From assembly GCF_003711205.1 (NCBI RefSeq), contig NZ_CP031013.1:806001-870000 (forward strand): DNA of 64,000 bases, given 5' to 3'. The DNA comes from Polaromonas sp. SP1. Its GTDB lineage: Bacteria; Pseudomonadota; Gammaproteobacteria; Burkholderiales; Burkholderiaceae_C. Each line of letters begins with the position of its first letter. The stretch's first letter is position 1. Positions 8,539-16,140 of this stretch are shown in pieces. The notes beneath the pieces were generated by a model, which saw only the letters and a program-made list of their open reading frames with translations, searched no databases and was not told the origin of the DNA. The translations under genes were made by a program, and so were the position numbers.

Positions 8539-9567
8539 TCAGCCTCGCGCCGCGTTGATTGCGGTAAAGAGCGGCGCGGTCTCAGGGTATTGCCTGGCAA
8601 AGCCGGCCCAGAGTTTGGCTTCCATTTCCTTGCGGACCTGGTCGCGCTCGTTCTTGGCCATGGGCGTGAAGGTGATGCCGAGTTTTTTCAGGTCTTCGAT
8701 GCCCTGCAGGCCTTTTTGCGTGCCCGTCGTGCGCAACTGCACGGTGGAGTCCTGCGCGGCTTTCAGGAAGGCAGGCTTGAGGTCGGCCGGGATCTTGTCC
8801 ATGCCGCGCTTGCCCATGATGCAGACCATGGGGCTGAAGAGGTGCTCGGTCATCCAGCAGTGCTTGACGACTTCGTTGAGCTTGCTGGCCAGCACCGTGC
8901 CGGAGTCATGCTCAAAGCCGTCGACCACGCCGGTCTGCGCCGCCATATAGAGTTCGCCGAAAGAAATCGGCGTGGGGATCGCGCCCATGATCTTGAAGGT
9001 TTCGATAAACGCCGGCGTGGGCAACACGCGCAGCTTGACGTTCTTGATGTCGGCCAGCGACTTGACCGGCTGCTTGGTGTAGACATTGCGGGCGCCGTAG
9101 TGCGCGCTCCAGGTGATGACCTGGCAGCCCGTGCCCTTTTGCAGCATCTCGTTGAGCTTGGCTCCCACGCCGCTGTCCAGCGCCTTGGCCACGTGCTCAT
9201 AGCTGTCGAACAAATAGCCCAGGTCCAGCATGCCGAGTTGCGGCGTCACCGTGGCCCAGATGGAGGAGCCCGTCAGCATCATGTCGATGGAGCCGACCTT
9301 GACCTGCTGGACCACGTCGCTTTCCTTGCCGAGCTGGTTGTTGGGGAAGTAGTCGATGCGGATCTTGTCGCCCACGGCCTTCTTGAGGTTGGCTTCCATC
9401 AGCTGCTGCCAGGCGAAGTGCGAGGAGTTGAGGTCGGGCAAATGCGCCGACGACAGGCGCAGCGTGACGGTGGACTGGGCATTGGCCAGCCCAGAAAAAC
9501 CCGTCGCCATGGCAACCGAGGCGGCGGACGTTGTCTGGACAAAGCGGCGGCGTGAAAGTGAAGTCAT
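8539..9567 (-). CDS. TRAP transporter substrate-binding protein (DctP family)
   Basis: 342 residues: the periplasmic receptor of the TRAP system. The N-terminus SRRRFVQTTSA followed by a hydrophobic stretch and ANAQ is a twin-arginine or Sec signal peptide. The body has family features such as FPNNQLGKESDVVQQVKVGSI and the LRVLPTPAF segment holding the usual substrate-binding arginine. It is first in the operon, with the permease two bases downstream. The neighbouring hydroxyacid dehydrogenase suggests a hydroxy- or keto-acid ligand. Starts at ATG 9567, behind a GGAGA-like site (TCTCC on the plus strand). Confidence 0.93.
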   Translation of the reverse strand: MTSLSRRRFVQTTSAASVAMATGFSGLANAQSTVTLRLSSAHLPDLNSSHFAWQQLMEANLKKAVGDKIRIDYFPNNQLGKESDVVQQVKVGSIDMMLTGSSIWATVTPQLGMLDLGYLFDSYEHVAKALDSGVGAKLNEMLQKGTGCQVITWSAHYGARNVYTKQPVKSLADIKNVKLRVLPTPAFIETFKIMGAIPTPISFGELYMAAQTGVVDGFEHDSGTVLASKLNEVVKHCWMTEHLFSPMVCIMGKRGMDKIPADLKPAFLKAAQDSTVQLRTTGTQKGLQGIEDLKKLGITFTPMAKNERDQVRKEMEAKLWAGFARQYPETAPLFTAINAARG

Positions 9568-9624
9568 TTTTTGTCTCCTGATGGTGTTTTAGGGTGCGCT
9601 CTGGAATCTCGGGGTTCTTTGTAG

Positions 9625-9643
9625 AACGATTTACTGTATCGTT
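9625..9643. promoter_or_regulatory. Candidate LacI-type operator upstream of dctP
   Basis: AACGAT, seven bases, then ATCGTT: an inverted repeat 58 bases before the dctP start. AACG...CGTT half-sites are common in LacI-family operators, and the operon encodes a LacI regulator (5373-6422). Assignment is by position and symmetry only. Confidence 0.5.
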
Positions 9644-9824
9644 ACACCAAAATACCGGTCAAGCCCCGAAACAGCCGTTTTGATAGGTGTTTTCCACCGT
9701 AAACAGCGGTTTTCCTACGAGAAAATCCGCTTTTGAACCGGCAGGGCGCGTCCGCAAGCAGCCGTTCCGCGCTTATCCTTCAGGGGCTCAGCTTCAACCC
9801 CTCAACTGTCCCTCGGATCTCCCC

Positions 9825-10271
9825 ATGTCCTCCATCACCCTCCGCTTCCTGGCCGAACCCAGCACCGTCAACTTTGGCGGCAAAGTACACGGCGGCACCG
9901 TCATGAAATGGATTGACGAGGCCGGTTACGCCTGCGCCACCAGCTGGGCCAAGCGCTACTGCGTCACTGTGTCGGTGGGCAGCATCCGTTTTCAGCGCCC
10001 CATCATGATCGGCGACCTGGTCGAAGTCGAAGCCCGCCTGGCCTACACCGGCAAGACCAGCCTGAACATCTCGGTCGAAGTGCGCGCCGGCGACATGAAG
10101 CTCGGCCAGATGCAGGTGATCACCGAATGCCTGGTGGTGTTTGTCGCGGTCGATCTGGATGGCAAGGCGCTGCCCGCCGAACAATGGCGGCCCGAAACGC
10201 CCGGCGACATTGCCCTGGCCCAGCGGGTGAAAGCGCACCTGGACGCTGCGCGCGCGATGCAGCCGGGCTGA
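9825..10271 (+). CDS. Acyl-CoA thioesterase (hotdog fold, YciA/ACOT-like)
   Basis: 148 residues, single hotdog domain. Hallmarks are NFGGKVHGGTVMKWIDEAGY (residues 15-34) with the catalytic acidic residue of the hotdog helix, and SVGSIRFQRPIMIGDLVEVEA. Such enzymes hydrolyse acyl-CoA to free acid and CoA in the cytoplasm. I chose ATG 9825 rather than the longer frame from 9687, because the extra 46 residues are low-complexity and the family starts about here. The next gene begins 11 bases on, so the two may be cotranscribed. Confidence 0.9.
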   Translation: MSSITLRFLAEPSTVNFGGKVHGGTVMKWIDEAGYACATSWAKRYCVTVSVGSIRFQRPIMIGDLVEVEARLAYTGKTSLNISVEVRAGDMKLGQMQVITECLVVFVAVDLDGKALPAEQWRPETPGDIALAQRVKAHLDAARAMQPG

Positions 10272-10282
10272 TCAGGCCGTCG

Positions 10283-11188
10283 ATGCAAGCTAATTCCCTG
10301 ACAGGCCGCGATCTGGCGGCCGCCCTCACCGTGGTCGTGCTGTGGGGCGTGAATTTTGTGGTGATGAAATTCGCCCTGCGCGACTTCACGCCCTTCCAGC
10401 TCGGCACGGCCCGCTATGTGTTTGCCGTATTGCCGCTGGTACTGTTGATCCGCCCGCCGCAAATCGCCTGGAAGTGGATTGTTTTTTACGGCCTGTTCCA
10501 GGGCGTTGGCCAGTTCGGCATTTTGTTTCTGGCGCTCAAGGTCGGCATGACGGCCGCGCTGGCTTCGGTGCTGCAACAAACGCAAGTGTTCTGGACGGCG
10601 CTCTTTGGTTTTGTGTTGCTGCAAGAGCGCGCCAGCCGGCCGCTGCAGGCCGGCCTGGTGCTCGCGGCGCTGGGCCTGGCGTGTTTTGCGCTCAACTATG
10701 TGGGCACTGATGGCGCCGGCGCCACGACGCCGCTGGGCTTTGTGCTGACGCTGTGCGCGGCCGCCATGTGGGCCATGTCCAACATCGTGGCGCGCCGCGT
10801 GCAGCAGACGTACAAGGACTATTCGCCGCTGGCCTTTGTGGTGTGGAGCAGCCTGGTGGCGGTGCTGCCGTTTGCCGCGCTGTCGTGGGCGTTTGACCCG
10901 GAGGCCGTGCGCTGGCAGTGGGTGGAAGCACGCGCGTCCAGCTGGGCGGCCGTGGCTTACCTGGGCTGGGCGGCCACGATTCTGGGCTACGGCTTGTGGA
11001 CCAACCTGCTCAAGCGCCACCCGGCCAATCGCGTCGCACCCTTCAGCCTGGGGGTGCCGGTGGTGGGCCTGGCCACCGGCATGCTGGTGCTGGGTGAAGT
11101 GATCACGCCCTGGCAGTGGGCCGGCATTGCGCTGGTGGTGGGTGCGCTGGCCTGCGTGATGCTGGGCGGGCTGATCAAGCGGCGCTAG
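10283..11188 (+). CDS. EamA-family amino-acid/metabolite exporter
   Basis: 301 residues, about ten transmembrane segments in two EamA repeats; the first repeat begins VVVLWGVNFVVMKFALRDFTPFQLGTARY. This is close to the O-acetylserine/cysteine exporter (EamA/YdeD) group, but the substrate is not certain. The start is ATG 10283, twelve codons after the thioesterase; the longer frame overlaps that gene and has an unlikely N-terminus. The 3' end overlaps the convergent LysR gene by 14 bases. Confidence 0.88.
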   Translation: MQANSLTGRDLAAALTVVVLWGVNFVVMKFALRDFTPFQLGTARYVFAVLPLVLLIRPPQIAWKWIVFYGLFQGVGQFGILFLALKVGMTAALASVLQQTQVFWTALFGFVLLQERASRPLQAGLVLAALGLACFALNYVGTDGAGATTPLGFVLTLCAAAMWAMSNIVARRVQQTYKDYSPLAFVVWSSLVAVLPFAALSWAFDPEAVRWQWVEARASSWAAVAYLGWAATILGYGLWTNLLKRHPANRVAPFSLGVPVVGLATGMLVLGEVITPWQWAGIALVVGALACVMLGGLIKRR

Positions 11189-12098
11189 CGCTACCCCCCG
11201 AACGGGCAAACCAGGCCGCCAGCAAGTCCAGCGTGTGACGCACTTTCGCCGGCTGCTCGCCGCGCCGCGGCGTCACGGCGTAGAGCGGCATGTCGCTCAT
11301 GCGCCAGCCGGGCAGCACCGGCAGCAGCCTGCCGTCGGCCAGCGCCTGGCGGTCGTCTTCACTCACCGCCATGCTGATCCCCCAGCCGGCCACACACAGC
11401 GCGTGCACCGCCGTCACCTGCGAGGCCTGCACCCGGGGCGCCAGCCGCAAGGTTTCGCGTTCGCCGGCGGGGCCTTCCAGCTCCAGCATCTCTACGCCCG
11501 GGCTTTGCGGCCGGCTGGTCAGCCAGTCGTGCTGCAGCAAATCCTGCGGGTGCGCGGGCCAGCCTCGCTCGGCCAGGTAGGCCGGCGACGCGCACAGCAG
11601 GCGCGTCATGCTGCCCAGCTTGCGCGCCACCAGCGAGGAGTCGGGCAGCTGCCCGACCCGCAAGGCGATGTCGACGCGCTGCTCGATCAGGTCGATGACG
11701 GTGTCGTCCAGCAGCAGGCGCAGGCTGAGTTTGGGATGGCCGCGCAGTGGTGCGAGCGCCGAAGCCAGCAAGCCGCCAAAACCGATGGGCGCGGCCAGGC
11801 GCAGCTCGCCCTCGGGCTCATCGCGCAGGCGCACCAGGGCCTGCTCGGCCGAACGCGCGGCCGACACCATGGCGGCGCAACCGGCGTGGTAACGCTCGCC
11901 GGCTTCGGTCAGCGTCAGGCGCCGGGTGGAGCGGTGCAGCAGCGCCAGGCCCAGCGCCTGCTCAAGCTGGCGCAAATGCTGGCTCACGGCCGAGGGCGTC
12001 ATACCCAGCCGGCGCGCCGCCGCGGTGAGCGAGCCGGCCGCCACCACCTCGGCAAAGATGGCCATGCGCTTGAGTTGGTCCATAGATTTGTCGCTCAT
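11175..12098 (-). CDS. LysR-family transcriptional regulator
   Basis: 307 residues. The N-terminal winged helix-turn-helix (MAIFAEVVAAGSLTAAARRLGMTPSAVSQHLRQLE, split around residues 12-46) and a C-terminal effector domain are typical. LTLTEAGERYHAGC follows the HTH as in the CrgA-like branch. It is divergent from the NAD(P)-binding oxidoreductase at 12224, with an inverted repeat between, so it most likely controls that gene. It overlaps the 3' end of the convergent EamA gene. Starts at ATG 12098; a second in-frame Met is at residue 6. Confidence 0.92.
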   Translation of the reverse strand: MSDKSMDQLKRMAIFAEVVAAGSLTAAARRLGMTPSAVSQHLRQLEQALGLALLHRSTRRLTLTEAGERYHAGCAAMVSAARSAEQALVRLRDEPEGELRLAAPIGFGGLLASALAPLRGHPKLSLRLLLDDTVIDLIEQRVDIALRVGQLPDSSLVARKLGSMTRLLCASPAYLAERGWPAHPQDLLQHDWLTSRPQSPGVEMLELEGPAGERETLRLAPRVQASQVTAVHALCVAGWGISMAVSEDDRQALADGRLLPVLPGWRMSDMPLYAVTPRRGEQPAKVRHTLDLLAAWFARSGGSASAA

Positions 12099-12132
12099 TG
12101 CCCGCCCTATTCATTCGCCTATTGATTAGCTC

Positions 12133-12183
12133 TACTTCACAGTGTTAGCCAATTTTGCAGTCTATTCAACTTCTTGTGAAGTA
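12133..12183. promoter_or_regulatory. Inverted repeat between divergent LysR gene and oxidoreductase
   Basis: TACTTCACA (12133-12141) and its exact reverse complement TGTGAAGTA (12175-12183) flank 33 bases. TTGATTA lies just left of the first arm, and the related ATCAA just right of the second. Position between divergent genes suits a LysR recognition/activation region. Confidence 0.45.
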
Positions 12184-12223
12184 ATCAAACTAAAGGCTTC
12201 TTCAATCCACCAAGGGAAATTCC

Positions 12224-12868
12224 ATGAACATCGCACTCATTGGCGCCACCGGTTTTGTCGGCGCCCCCATCCTTTCCGAACTGCTGAGCCGCGGCCACAA
12301 GGTCACCGTGCTGGCCCGCAACCCTGGCAAGCTTGCCGCGCAGCCGGGCCTGACCGTGGTCGCCGCTGATGCGCTGGACGCGAAGCAGGTCGCCAAAGCC
12401 GCAGCCGGGCATGACGCCCTCATCAGCGCCTACAACCCGGGCTGGAGCGAACCGAAAATTCACGACGTGCATTTGCAGGCCAGCAAAGCCATCGTCGACG
12501 GTGTGAAGCAAGCCGGCGTGAAGCGCCTGCTGGTGGTGGGCGGCGCGGGCAGCCTCTATGTGGCGCCGGGCCTGCAGCTGGTGGACACGCCGGAATTTCC
12601 GCCGCAGTACAAACAGGGCGCACTGGCCGCACGTGAAGCTCTCAACCAGCTCAAGCTGGAAACCTCGCTGGACTGGAGTTTTGTCTCGCCCCCCATCGGC
12701 CTGGCGCCCGGTGAGCGCACCGGCAAATACCGCCTGGGCGCCGACGACCTGCTGCCCGGCCAGGGCGACAAACCCGCCGGCATCTCGGTCGCCGACCTGG
12801 CCGTTGCCATCGTGGACGAGATCGAGCAGGCCCGACATATCCGCCGCCGCTTCACCGCGGCGAATTAA
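12224..12868 (+). CDS. NAD(P)-binding atypical SDR (YwnB/NmrA-like)
   Basis: 214 residues with the N-terminal Rossmann motif IALIGATGFVGAPILSELLSRGH (GxxGxxG at residues 6-12) and VVAADALD near residue 45. The overall size matches the atypical short-chain dehydrogenase group of NAD(P)H-binding proteins, which often lack the YxxxK pair; VVGGAGSLYVAPG near 105 is the family-typical segment. Function is usually unknown; some members are redox or stress related. Divergent from a LysR regulator, from which control is likely. A GGGAAAT motif precedes the ATG. Confidence 0.85.
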   Translation: MNIALIGATGFVGAPILSELLSRGHKVTVLARNPGKLAAQPGLTVVAADALDAKQVAKAAAGHDALISAYNPGWSEPKIHDVHLQASKAIVDGVKQAGVKRLLVVGGAGSLYVAPGLQLVDTPEFPPQYKQGALAAREALNQLKLETSLDWSFVSPPIGLAPGERTGKYRLGADDLLPGQGDKPAGISVADLAVAIVDEIEQARHIRRRFTAAN

Positions 12869-12877
12869 AGGCAAATC

Positions 12878-12928
12878 GGCCTCCAGCCCAATCGCCGCCT
12901 TGGCTGGTAGCTATTAAAAATATAGCAA
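12878..12928 (+). repeat. Short interspersed palindromic repeat, copy at 12878
   Basis: Begins GGCCTCCAGCCC and ends in the palindrome GCTATTAAAAATATAGC. Related copies in this window: 2424-2475 and 3403-3454 (arms of the large inverted repeat), 15428-15476 (inverted), 26336-26385 (inside a gene), 33860-33910 (inverted). CCTTGGCTGGTAGCTAT is shared exactly with the reverse complement of the 33860 copy. Confidence 0.8.
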
Positions 12929-12960
12929 TCGAGGGTGCGGGCGGATTTGCCGGCTAAGTT

Positions 12961-13857
12961 TCAGTCCGCGCAAACATCCCGCACGCACTCGCGCAGCCAG
13001 CGGTGCGCCAGGTCGGCGTGCAGCCGCGGGTGCCACAGCAAGGACACCGTGATCTCCGGCATCGGGAACGGCAAGGCAAAGCTGTGCATGCCGCCGCGCA
13101 GGTTGCCGGTGTGGCGCTCGGGCACGGTCGCAATCAGGTCCGACGCGCGAGCCAGCGCGAGGGCGGCTGAAAAGCCGGACACGACGGTGGCGATCTGACG
13201 CTGCAGCCCGGCGTTCGTTTCCTGCAGCGCCACATCCACCGGCCCCTGGCTTTCGCTGCGGCGCGACACCGCGACATGCCGGCCCGCGGCGTAACGCGCG
13301 GGCGTGATCTCGCCTTCGCTAAGCGCATGCCCCGTGCGCACCACGCCGATAAAACGGTCGCGAAACAGTGCCTGCGCGCGCAGCTCCGGGCTGGCGCCCT
13401 GCCCCACCACGCCGGTTTCCAGGTCGACGGCGCCGTCCCGCAGCGGCGTGCTGTCCTTGTCGGTCTTTTGCACAAAACACAGCGTCACGCCGGGCGCCTC
13501 TTTGCCGGCGCGGGCGATCAGCGCCGGCCCGAAGTTCTCGACAAAACCCTCGCGGGTTCGCAGCGTGAAGGTGCGCACCAGCCGTTTTAAATTGAGCTTG
13601 CCGGCGGGGCGCAACACCGCCTCGGCGTCTTCCACCAGCTGGCGGGTCCGCTCGCGCAGTTCAATCGCACGCGGCGTGGGCACCAGGCCGCGCCCGGCCC
13701 TGACCAATAACGGGTCGCCCGTCGTTTCACGCAGGCGCGCCAGCGCCCGGCTCATCGCCGAGGGGCTGAGCCGCAGGCGCTCGGCGGCGCGCGCCACGCT
13801 GCCTTCGGCCAGCAGTACGTCCAGGGTCACCAGCAGGTTGAAATCGGGCATTGCCAT
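12961..13857 (-). CDS. LysR-family transcriptional regulator
   Basis: 298 residues from ATG 13857 (MAMPDFNLLVTLDVLLAEGS). The open frame extends to 13902, but the added residues are not LysR-like. The N-terminal HTH reads SVARAAERLRLSPSAMSRALARLRETTGDPLLVR, of the NodD/SyrM-like branch that has DPLLVR after the recognition helix. The effector domain follows from about residue 75. It is divergent from the MFS exporter at 13995, which it probably regulates. The 137-bp gap between the two starts should hold the promoters; I could not single out a T-N11-A box with confidence. Confidence 0.9.
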   Translation of the reverse strand: MAMPDFNLLVTLDVLLAEGSVARAAERLRLSPSAMSRALARLRETTGDPLLVRAGRGLVPTPRAIELRERTRQLVEDAEAVLRPAGKLNLKRLVRTFTLRTREGFVENFGPALIARAGKEAPGVTLCFVQKTDKDSTPLRDGAVDLETGVVGQGASPELRAQALFRDRFIGVVRTGHALSEGEITPARYAAGRHVAVSRRSESQGPVDVALQETNAGLQRQIATVVSGFSAALALARASDLIATVPERHTGNLRGGMHSFALPFPMPEITVSLLWHPRLHADLAHRWLRECVRDVCAD

Positions 13858-13994
13858 GGGCCGACCATACCGCAATTGCGCCTGGCATGGCGTCAAACGC
13901 ATGAATAAGCTGCAAATGCTGCGCCTTCCGCCATTCCAGCCAAAGAACTACGCTTGAAGCAGCTCCTTTTCGGGGCTCCAGGAAGGGAATTCAA

Positions 13995-15434
13995 GTGACC
14001 TCACTCAACACAAAAACTGGCGAAAACGACCCACCGCTCACCCCCGTCGCCCGCTGGGCGCTTGCCAGCCTGTCGCTGTCCATGCTGCTGTCCTCGCTGG
14101 GCACCAGCATCGCCAATGTGGGCCTGCCGGCCCTGGCCGAGGCCTTCAGCGCCAGCTTCCAGCAGGTGCAGTGGATCGTGCTGGCCTACCTGCTGGCCAT
14201 CACCACGCTGATCGTCAGCGCCGGGCGGCTGGGCGACCTGATGGGCCGACGGCGTGTGCTGCTGGCCGGCATCGCGCTGTTCACGGCGGCGTCAGTGCTG
14301 TGCGGGTTAGCGCCCACACTCGGCTGGCTGCTTGTTGCGCGCGCGCTGCAGGGCGCGGGGGCGGCCTTGATGATGGCGCTGACCATGGCGTTTGTCGGCG
14401 AGACGGTGCCCAAGGCCAGGACCGGCAGCGCGATGGGTTTGCTGGGGACCATGTCGGCCATGGGCACCGCGCTCGGCCCCTCGCTGGGCGGCCTGCTGGT
14501 GGCCGGGCCCGGCTGGCGCGCCCTCTTCCTGGTCAATGTGCCGCTGGGCGTCGCGGCTTTTGGGTTGGCGCAGCGCTGCCTGCCCGTGGATGGCCCGCGG
14601 CCCGACACACGCCGCGCCGGCTTCGACCCGCTGGGCACGGGGCTGCTCGCAATGACGCTGGCGGCCTATGCGCTGGCGGTGACGACGGGTCGCGGCCACT
14701 TCGGCGCGCTCAACCTGGCCTTGCTGGCGGCGGCTGCCCTGGGCGCCGGCCTCTTTGTGCTGGCCGAATCAAAGGTCGCAACGCCGCTGGTCAAGCTGGC
14801 GATGTTCCGCCAGCCTGACTTGAGCGCCAGCCTGGTGATCAGCGCACTGGTCTCCACCGTGATGATGGCGACGCTGGTGGTGGGGCCGTTTTACCTTTCG
14901 CGTGCGCTGGGGCTCAACGCTGCGGTGGTGGGACTGGCCCTGTCGGCCGGGCCGCTGGCCGCCGCGCTGGCCGCCATGCCTGCGGGCCGCATGGCCGACC
15001 GTTTTGGTGCGCAGCGCATGACGATCGCCGGGCTGGTCGGGATTGCGGCCGGCGCGCTGGTGCTGTCCATGCTGCCGGCATCGCTGGGCGTTGCAGGCTA
15101 TGTTGCCCCGCTTGTGGTGATGACCGTCGGCTATTCGCTGTTCCAGACGGCGAACAACACCGCCGTGATGGGCGATGTCGCGGCGGACCAGCGGGGCGTG
15201 GTCTCGGGCCTGCTCAACCTGTCGCGCAACCTGGGACTGATCACCGGGGCGTCCGTCATGGGCGCGGTGTTTGCGTGGGCCTCGCGCGCGGTGGACATTG
15301 CGGCGGCGGAACCTGAAGCGGTGGCCACCGGCATGGGAGTGACGTTTGGCGTGGCGGCGGCGCTGATCGCCTGTTCGCTGGCTATCGCGGCGGCAAGCCG
15401 GGCACTTGTCACGCGCCGTACGGTTTTGCTATGA
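13995..15434 (+). CDS. MFS drug-efflux transporter (DHA2/EmrB-QacA type)
   Basis: 479 residues, about 14 hydrophobic segments. Typical motifs are GTSIANVGLPALAEAFSASFQQVQWIVLAYLL (residues 35-66), the motif-A-like GRLGDLMGRRRVLLAG in loop 2-3, and RALQGAGAALMMALTMAFVGETVP. The group exports drugs, dyes or organic acids with proton exchange. It starts at GTG 13995 behind GGAAGG. Expression probably depends on the divergent LysR regulator. The stop codon lies inside a short palindromic repeat (GCTATGAATTC), so the last residues may have been changed by repeat insertion. Confidence 0.9.
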   Translation: MTSLNTKTGENDPPLTPVARWALASLSLSMLLSSLGTSIANVGLPALAEAFSASFQQVQWIVLAYLLAITTLIVSAGRLGDLMGRRRVLLAGIALFTAASVLCGLAPTLGWLLVARALQGAGAALMMALTMAFVGETVPKARTGSAMGLLGTMSAMGTALGPSLGGLLVAGPGWRALFLVNVPLGVAAFGLAQRCLPVDGPRPDTRRAGFDPLGTGLLAMTLAAYALAVTTGRGHFGALNLALLAAAALGAGLFVLAESKVATPLVKLAMFRQPDLSASLVISALVSTVMMATLVVGPFYLSRALGLNAAVVGLALSAGPLAAALAAMPAGRMADRFGAQRMTIAGLVGIAAGALVLSMLPASLGVAGYVAPLVVMTVGYSLFQTANNTAVMGDVAADQRGVVSGLLNLSRNLGLITGASVMGAVFAWASRAVDIAAAEPEAVATGMGVTFGVAAALIACSLAIAAASRALVTRRTVLL

Positions 15435-15476
15435 ATTCAGGAGCAACATGCCTATACCCTGATTGGGCTGGAGGCC
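15428..15476 (-). repeat. Short interspersed palindromic repeat, inverted copy at 15428
   Basis: Reverse complement reads GGCCTCCAGCCCAATC... and ends GCTCCTGAATTCATAGC, the same subfamily as the arms at 2424 and 3403. It contains the TGA stop of the MFS gene (15432-15434). Confidence 0.7.
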
Positions 15477-15492
15477 GATTTCATTCAAGACA

Positions 15493-16140
15493 TCAGCCAC
15501 CCGGCCACGGCACACCCCGGTACCAGGCGTGCTGCGCCAGCCGCAGCATGGGCTTGTCGCCGGAGGTGTCGCCATAGGCATAGAGCGTGGCGCCCTCCAG
15601 CCCCGCCGCGCCAAAGCGTTCAGCCGCCCAGGCGCGCAAGCGCACCACTTTCTGCTCACCATGGCAGTTCGGTGTCTTCATGCGGCCGGTGAGGCGGCTG
15701 CCTTCAACTTCCATCTCCGTGCAGATCAGCGCATCAAAACCCAGTTGCTGCGCCACACGCGGCAGGTAAACATCGGGCGAGGCGCTCACCATCACGCAGC
15801 AATGCCCGGCCTGCTGGTGCCAGGCCAGCCGCGCCATGGCGTCATCGCGCAACTGGCCGGGGAAGTCTTGCGCGAACCAGCGCGTGGCCCAGTCGTCCAT
15901 CTCCTTCACACTGCGGCCGGCCAGCGTGGCCTGCAGCAGCTTTGCCTTGGCGATGTTGTTGGGCAGCAGGCGCAGCGCGTAGCCGGCCAGCCAGGGCGAG
16001 CAGCGCAGCAGAGCCCCCAAGAAACGCGGCCAACCGAGGCCGCGCACGAGAAATGGAATGAGCGTGTCGCGCCGGGTCAGCGTGCCGTCGAAGTCAAAGG
16101 CAGCAATCACCGGTGCGTCTGGGGTGCTTACCTCGGGCAT
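15493..16140 (-). CDS. HAD-superfamily IB phosphatase
   Basis: 215 residues with the complete HAD motif set: DFDGTL (D16, D18), motif II VMVSAS (S119), K164, and GDTSGD (190-195). The helical cap between motifs I and II is that of the IB (SerB-like) class. It is the last gene of the UbiA/YbhN/GT-C set and overlaps the glycosyltransferase stop by 13 bases, so they are translationally coupled. In that context it could remove the 5-phosphate of phosphoribosyl-polyprenol, a step other systems do with a dedicated phosphatase. A generic housekeeping phosphatase is the alternative. Confidence 0.87.
   Translation of the reverse strand: MPEVSTPDAPVIAAFDFDGTLTRRDTLIPFLVRGLGWPRFLGALLRCSPWLAGYALRLLPNNIAKAKLLQATLAGRSVKEMDDWATRWFAQDFPGQLRDDAMARLAWHQQAGHCCVMVSASPDVYLPRVAQQLGFDALICTEMEVEGSRLTGRMKTPNCHGEQKVVRLRAWAAERFGAAGLEGATLYAYGDTSGDKPMLRLAQHAWYRGVPWPGG

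Noticed and set aside
6977..8950. 657-codon plus-strand frame opposite the TRAP genes
   Set aside because: Composition is His/Gln/Arg-rich shadow of the dctQM and dctP frames; no recognisable domain.
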